A stretch of 64,000 nucleotides of DNA, taken from Liolophura sinensis. Lineage: Eukaryota; Mollusca; Polyplacophora; Chitonida; Chitonidae. The notes under the pieces were generated by a model. The model was not told the DNA's origin. It saw only the letters and a program-made list of their open reading frames with translations, and did no database searches. The position numbers and the translations under genes were made by a program. The stretch is taken from NCBI RefSeq assembly GCF_032854445.1, contig NC_088300.1, positions 31,601,608 to 31,665,607 on the forward strand, written 5' to 3'. Below, one piece after another: positions 60,831-64,000 of this stretch. Each line of letters starts with the position of its first letter. The first letter of the stretch is position 1.

Positions 60831-63800
60831 GACAATGTTAAGTAAATTTAGCCACACAACGCAGGACCTTGCAATGTCGTCAGGAACCTGAGCACGGAAA
60901 GGAAAACACAGTGAACATCGTGCTGCAAACATTGTGCTATGAATAATGTGAATGAACTGTTTCCCCAGTGAAAAGCCTTACACTGGCTTTACAACACTGC
61001 TACCGCTGGTAAACATTGGAGAGAAATGAAGAACAACGCCAAAGTGATGTTACCAAACAAGATAGGTAAAATGATTATAGAAAAGCTTCCTCTCTTGAAA
61101 CAACGGTGTACTGGCGATCTCTTATAAGGGAAGTATGTATAACATTCATTATCGATAAACAACGAAACTAAGATAAGATAGGAGAGATAAGCACGGGTAA
61201 TACAGAAACAAAACGTAAACAAGATCCCAATTGTGAAAATCTGACCGCGCGTAACAGTCACAGTGATGTAAAGATGGTAGAAGGCATGACGCACGCGTTG
61301 CGTGTATAGTGCTTGGATTCCACAGCACTAAGAATTGCTTAGTGATTTCTCCAGGAACACCCTCTACAAACTATGTTCCCTCATATTTGTTGCTCGAAGA
61401 AGGCACATACTATCAGAAAGTCACCATTTTCTACTCCAATATATCCAAAATTCATTACGTGATGCGCCCCATTTTCTTAAAGTGAAAGACAGCAGCTGAA
61501 TAATGTTTATGTCCACCAAAAGACTACCATCTAAACTATCTTAAACCGCAAGTACATATATTTTTTTTTTACCCGGTGAAAGTTTAGTAAAACTTCGCCT
61601 TATCACAGCATCAGCCCGTCTCCATTATGGACAGCAAGGTGACGTCACGTTTAGCTCTCTAACGTCGACGGTATTTCCCGAGTAATAGTCTACGCAGTAG
61701 CCTATGGCAGATAGAATTTGTGGACTTCGGCGATGAAGGGGACCAAGTGATAAATAGCTTTCTCGAAAGTTGGACATATTTGAAGGATATTTCTTCTACT
61801 GCTTGAACTGTTGCTATAGTAGACCTGCTATATCATTTATGCAGTTTACGAGTAACTTGCAGATACACGGCCAGGGTATTCCTGGTTCGTAGGTCGTAGC
61901 CTCAGGAGGGGCTGTGATGGTGATTTTGATCCCTATTAAATGTTTATAAAATTACAATAGGATTCTTGTGCAACTGGATTCAAGCTCAGTTCTGACACAA
62001 ATGGAAATAAATCTAAGCATCACTAGACTGATCTAGGAATTCGACTGTCGCTGGATTTCATGCTTCAATTTTGTAGTGGTGGCTTCTAAGATGATAAAAG
62101 ACTGACCGAGTTAAAGCACCTCGTCTTAAACACGACGTTTCAGTAATTTTACTGTATTTTATAAAACAGAACAGAAGAAACTTGCCTTAAATGCGACAAA
62201 GACAAAGGGCAAAACTTGAATTCTTCATTTCTAATAAATTCAGGGGAAGATGTTATAATATTTAATTAATTTTAAGCGTTGTCCGATGAGAAGCCGTCTT
62301 CTCAATCCCATAAACCTACGACATCCGTAATGAATTTTTCACTGACTCTGATATTTGTTATTTAGCAACGTCATGCTGGCTAAACGCTAACATGAACGAC
62401 AAAAATGTATTTGTATAACTTAAACAGCGTGTCAGTCTGCTGGGGAGAAACGCTCTGCTGCTATCTGATATAATTTGTGATACCGTCGTTGAATATTACA
62501 CGGCTTGTAAATCAACTAATTTTATGCTTGTGGTGGTCTTTAAATGATACAAACCTGTCCCACAACACTGTGTGAAATGACCATTCGGCTACGCGTAAAT
62601 AACTCGTTCAAAATGATGTCTTATGCGGTAGTTCTGTTTTATCATATGTCACTTAATGGAGTGAATGGCTAAAGGCTTCGTCATAACTTATGCCGCGAAA
62701 CCAGATAGCAACGTGTTTGATTGCATAAAATTTTGAAGATGGCTGCCTCCTTTCACTCTAGCCATTTGTGCAATATTGTCATTTTGTTCTACATGCTATT
62801 CGGTGGAATCTCATTAAAATAATAACGTATGATACTTTTTAGAAAGCTTGACCGTCCTGCTTTCGACTGAAATATGTTTAAGTCAAGTGCTGTCTTGAAA
62901 TCAGTTGGAAACCAGGTATTATCGTTGCAGTAATCATTTAGAAACGGTGAATAAATAGGTATTACGTCATGACTGTATAATATTATATTAATATAACAAA
63001 GCAGCAGGTATTTATCTAACTGTTGTTTATTATAGATTACAGTAATACTGATTCCATCAAGCACTTCTTATGAAATGACTTGTGAATGCCTGCATCCTAT
63101 TTTCTCCTGACAACCCCTTTGAATCTTCAGTTCTGCTTCCTTGATTCAAAATCTGCCCAGACACTTCAAAGTGGAACGCATTGTTTCCATTATTCTTTTC
63201 TGTTGTATGTTATTGCGGAATATAGAAGTATAGAAATATAGAAATATCTATAAATTTTTGAAAATTTATAGCTAGTGAATCAAAACAATTTTGTCTCGTT
63301 TATTCTTTTTTTTGGTTTTAGTACCAAAAATGTGTAAAACAGCTGAGGAAGATAACCCCAAACCTTACAAGCTCCTCGGTACCAATTGCGATTTGTAACA
63401 GTTACCTACAGTGGTACTGACACGATCCCCAAAAGTTGCATGAAATCGATGAACCTCTCTATAGATGGCCTCAAACTTGTTTACGTTCCATCAGTACAGG
63501 TCTCCATCTCGAAGCGAATGCATTATCAGTCTGTTGCAATCGTGCTGTGCATATATACTTAAGGCAGCGCACAAATGTCAAGTAACAACAGAAAAGAAAA
63601 GTAGAGAAAGTGTCCTTTTTTATTTTTCCATCATCATTTCCTGCATCAAAAACTGAACCTGGAGTTGTTCAACATTACTGTTGATTCTTGATTTACAAGT
63701 ACAGAGTGTTGTAAAACAAGTATAGAGAGCAGAGCATACAGTGTCAAGGAGTACAGGTCCAATCTTACACCGAGCGGGGTGTAGCTCAGAGAGTAAGGTG

Positions 63801-64000
63801 TGCAACTCCTTACCACGAAGAACACTAGGTGAGTTTTAGGTCCCGCGCGAATGCATGCATGCGGGCTCCGGCCTTTGGACAGAGTAGTTTGTAGATCCAC
63901 TTCGTGAGAATTCGTTCGTGAGAATAAGCCATTGACGGGGTTGGTTGGGTCGTTTGCACAGTGTTAGGCTGTTTGAAGATCACTTGCTTTCAACCAACAT
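60831..64000. other. Intergenic DNA at the right edge
   Basis: No gene recognised. A perfect palindromic CRE, TGACGTCA, lies at 61640-61647. A tRNA-like stretch (GTGTAGCTCAGAGAGTAAGG...TTTTAGGTCCCGCGC) at about 63778-63850 may be another SINE head, with a poor box B. Confidence 0.4.

Overview
The window looks like nuclear DNA of a marine lophotrochozoan animal, most likely a mollusc or a near relative such as a brachiopod. The evidence is split genes with GT-AG introns, AT-rich intergenic DNA rich in ACATGTA-type words, and many copies of a tRNA-derived SINE ending in (AAAT)n. I associate this SINE style with molluscan genomes from general knowledge, not from a search.

Four protein-coding genes are recognisable. 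(1) At 2-15343 (+) lies the 3' part of a PLEKHG1/2/3-type Rho guanine-nucleotide exchange factor: 14 exons, DH and PH domains, three micro-exons and a 3.15-kb last exon with a 10-residue tandem repeat. (2) At 24888-26921 (-) is YPEL5, a complete 121-residue yippee zinc protein in two coding exons plus a likely non-coding first exon. (3) At 28030-35085 (+) is a complete 534-residue EHD dynamin-like ATPase in two exons, head to head with YPEL5 across a short shared promoter. (4) At 46026-48670 (-) is a steroid 5-alpha-reductase (SRD5A1/2 type) in five exons. Its last two exons keep the family sequence but in three successive reading frames, so they carry three single-base insertions.

YPEL5, EHD3 and SRD5A2 are also neighbours on human chromosome 2p23.1, so this is probably an ancient bilaterian linkage. 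The four proteins do not form one pathway: they act in Rho signalling, ubiquitin-ligase function, endocytic recycling and steroid reduction.

The rest is repeat-rich. Elements include SINE family A (about a dozen copies, three with clear target-site duplications), a second SINE family (three copies), a third SINE head, a three-copy TIR element of about 0.2 kb, a 0.57-kb TIR element, a 1.34-kb hAT-like element flanked by an 8-bp duplication, a 0.13-kb palindromic MITE and a decayed Tc1/mariner element. Tandem arrays include a 35-bp satellite with 210-bp higher-order structure (41.46-42.16 kb), a four-copy array of about 1.2 kb (56.0-60.8 kb), a degenerate GTGAGGTAAG minisatellite (54.3-54.9 kb) and a tandem repeat of about 150 bp in the probable YPEL5 3' UTR. 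From 48.7 to 64 kb I recognise no host gene. I found no operon, CRISPR array, rRNA or canonical tRNA gene.
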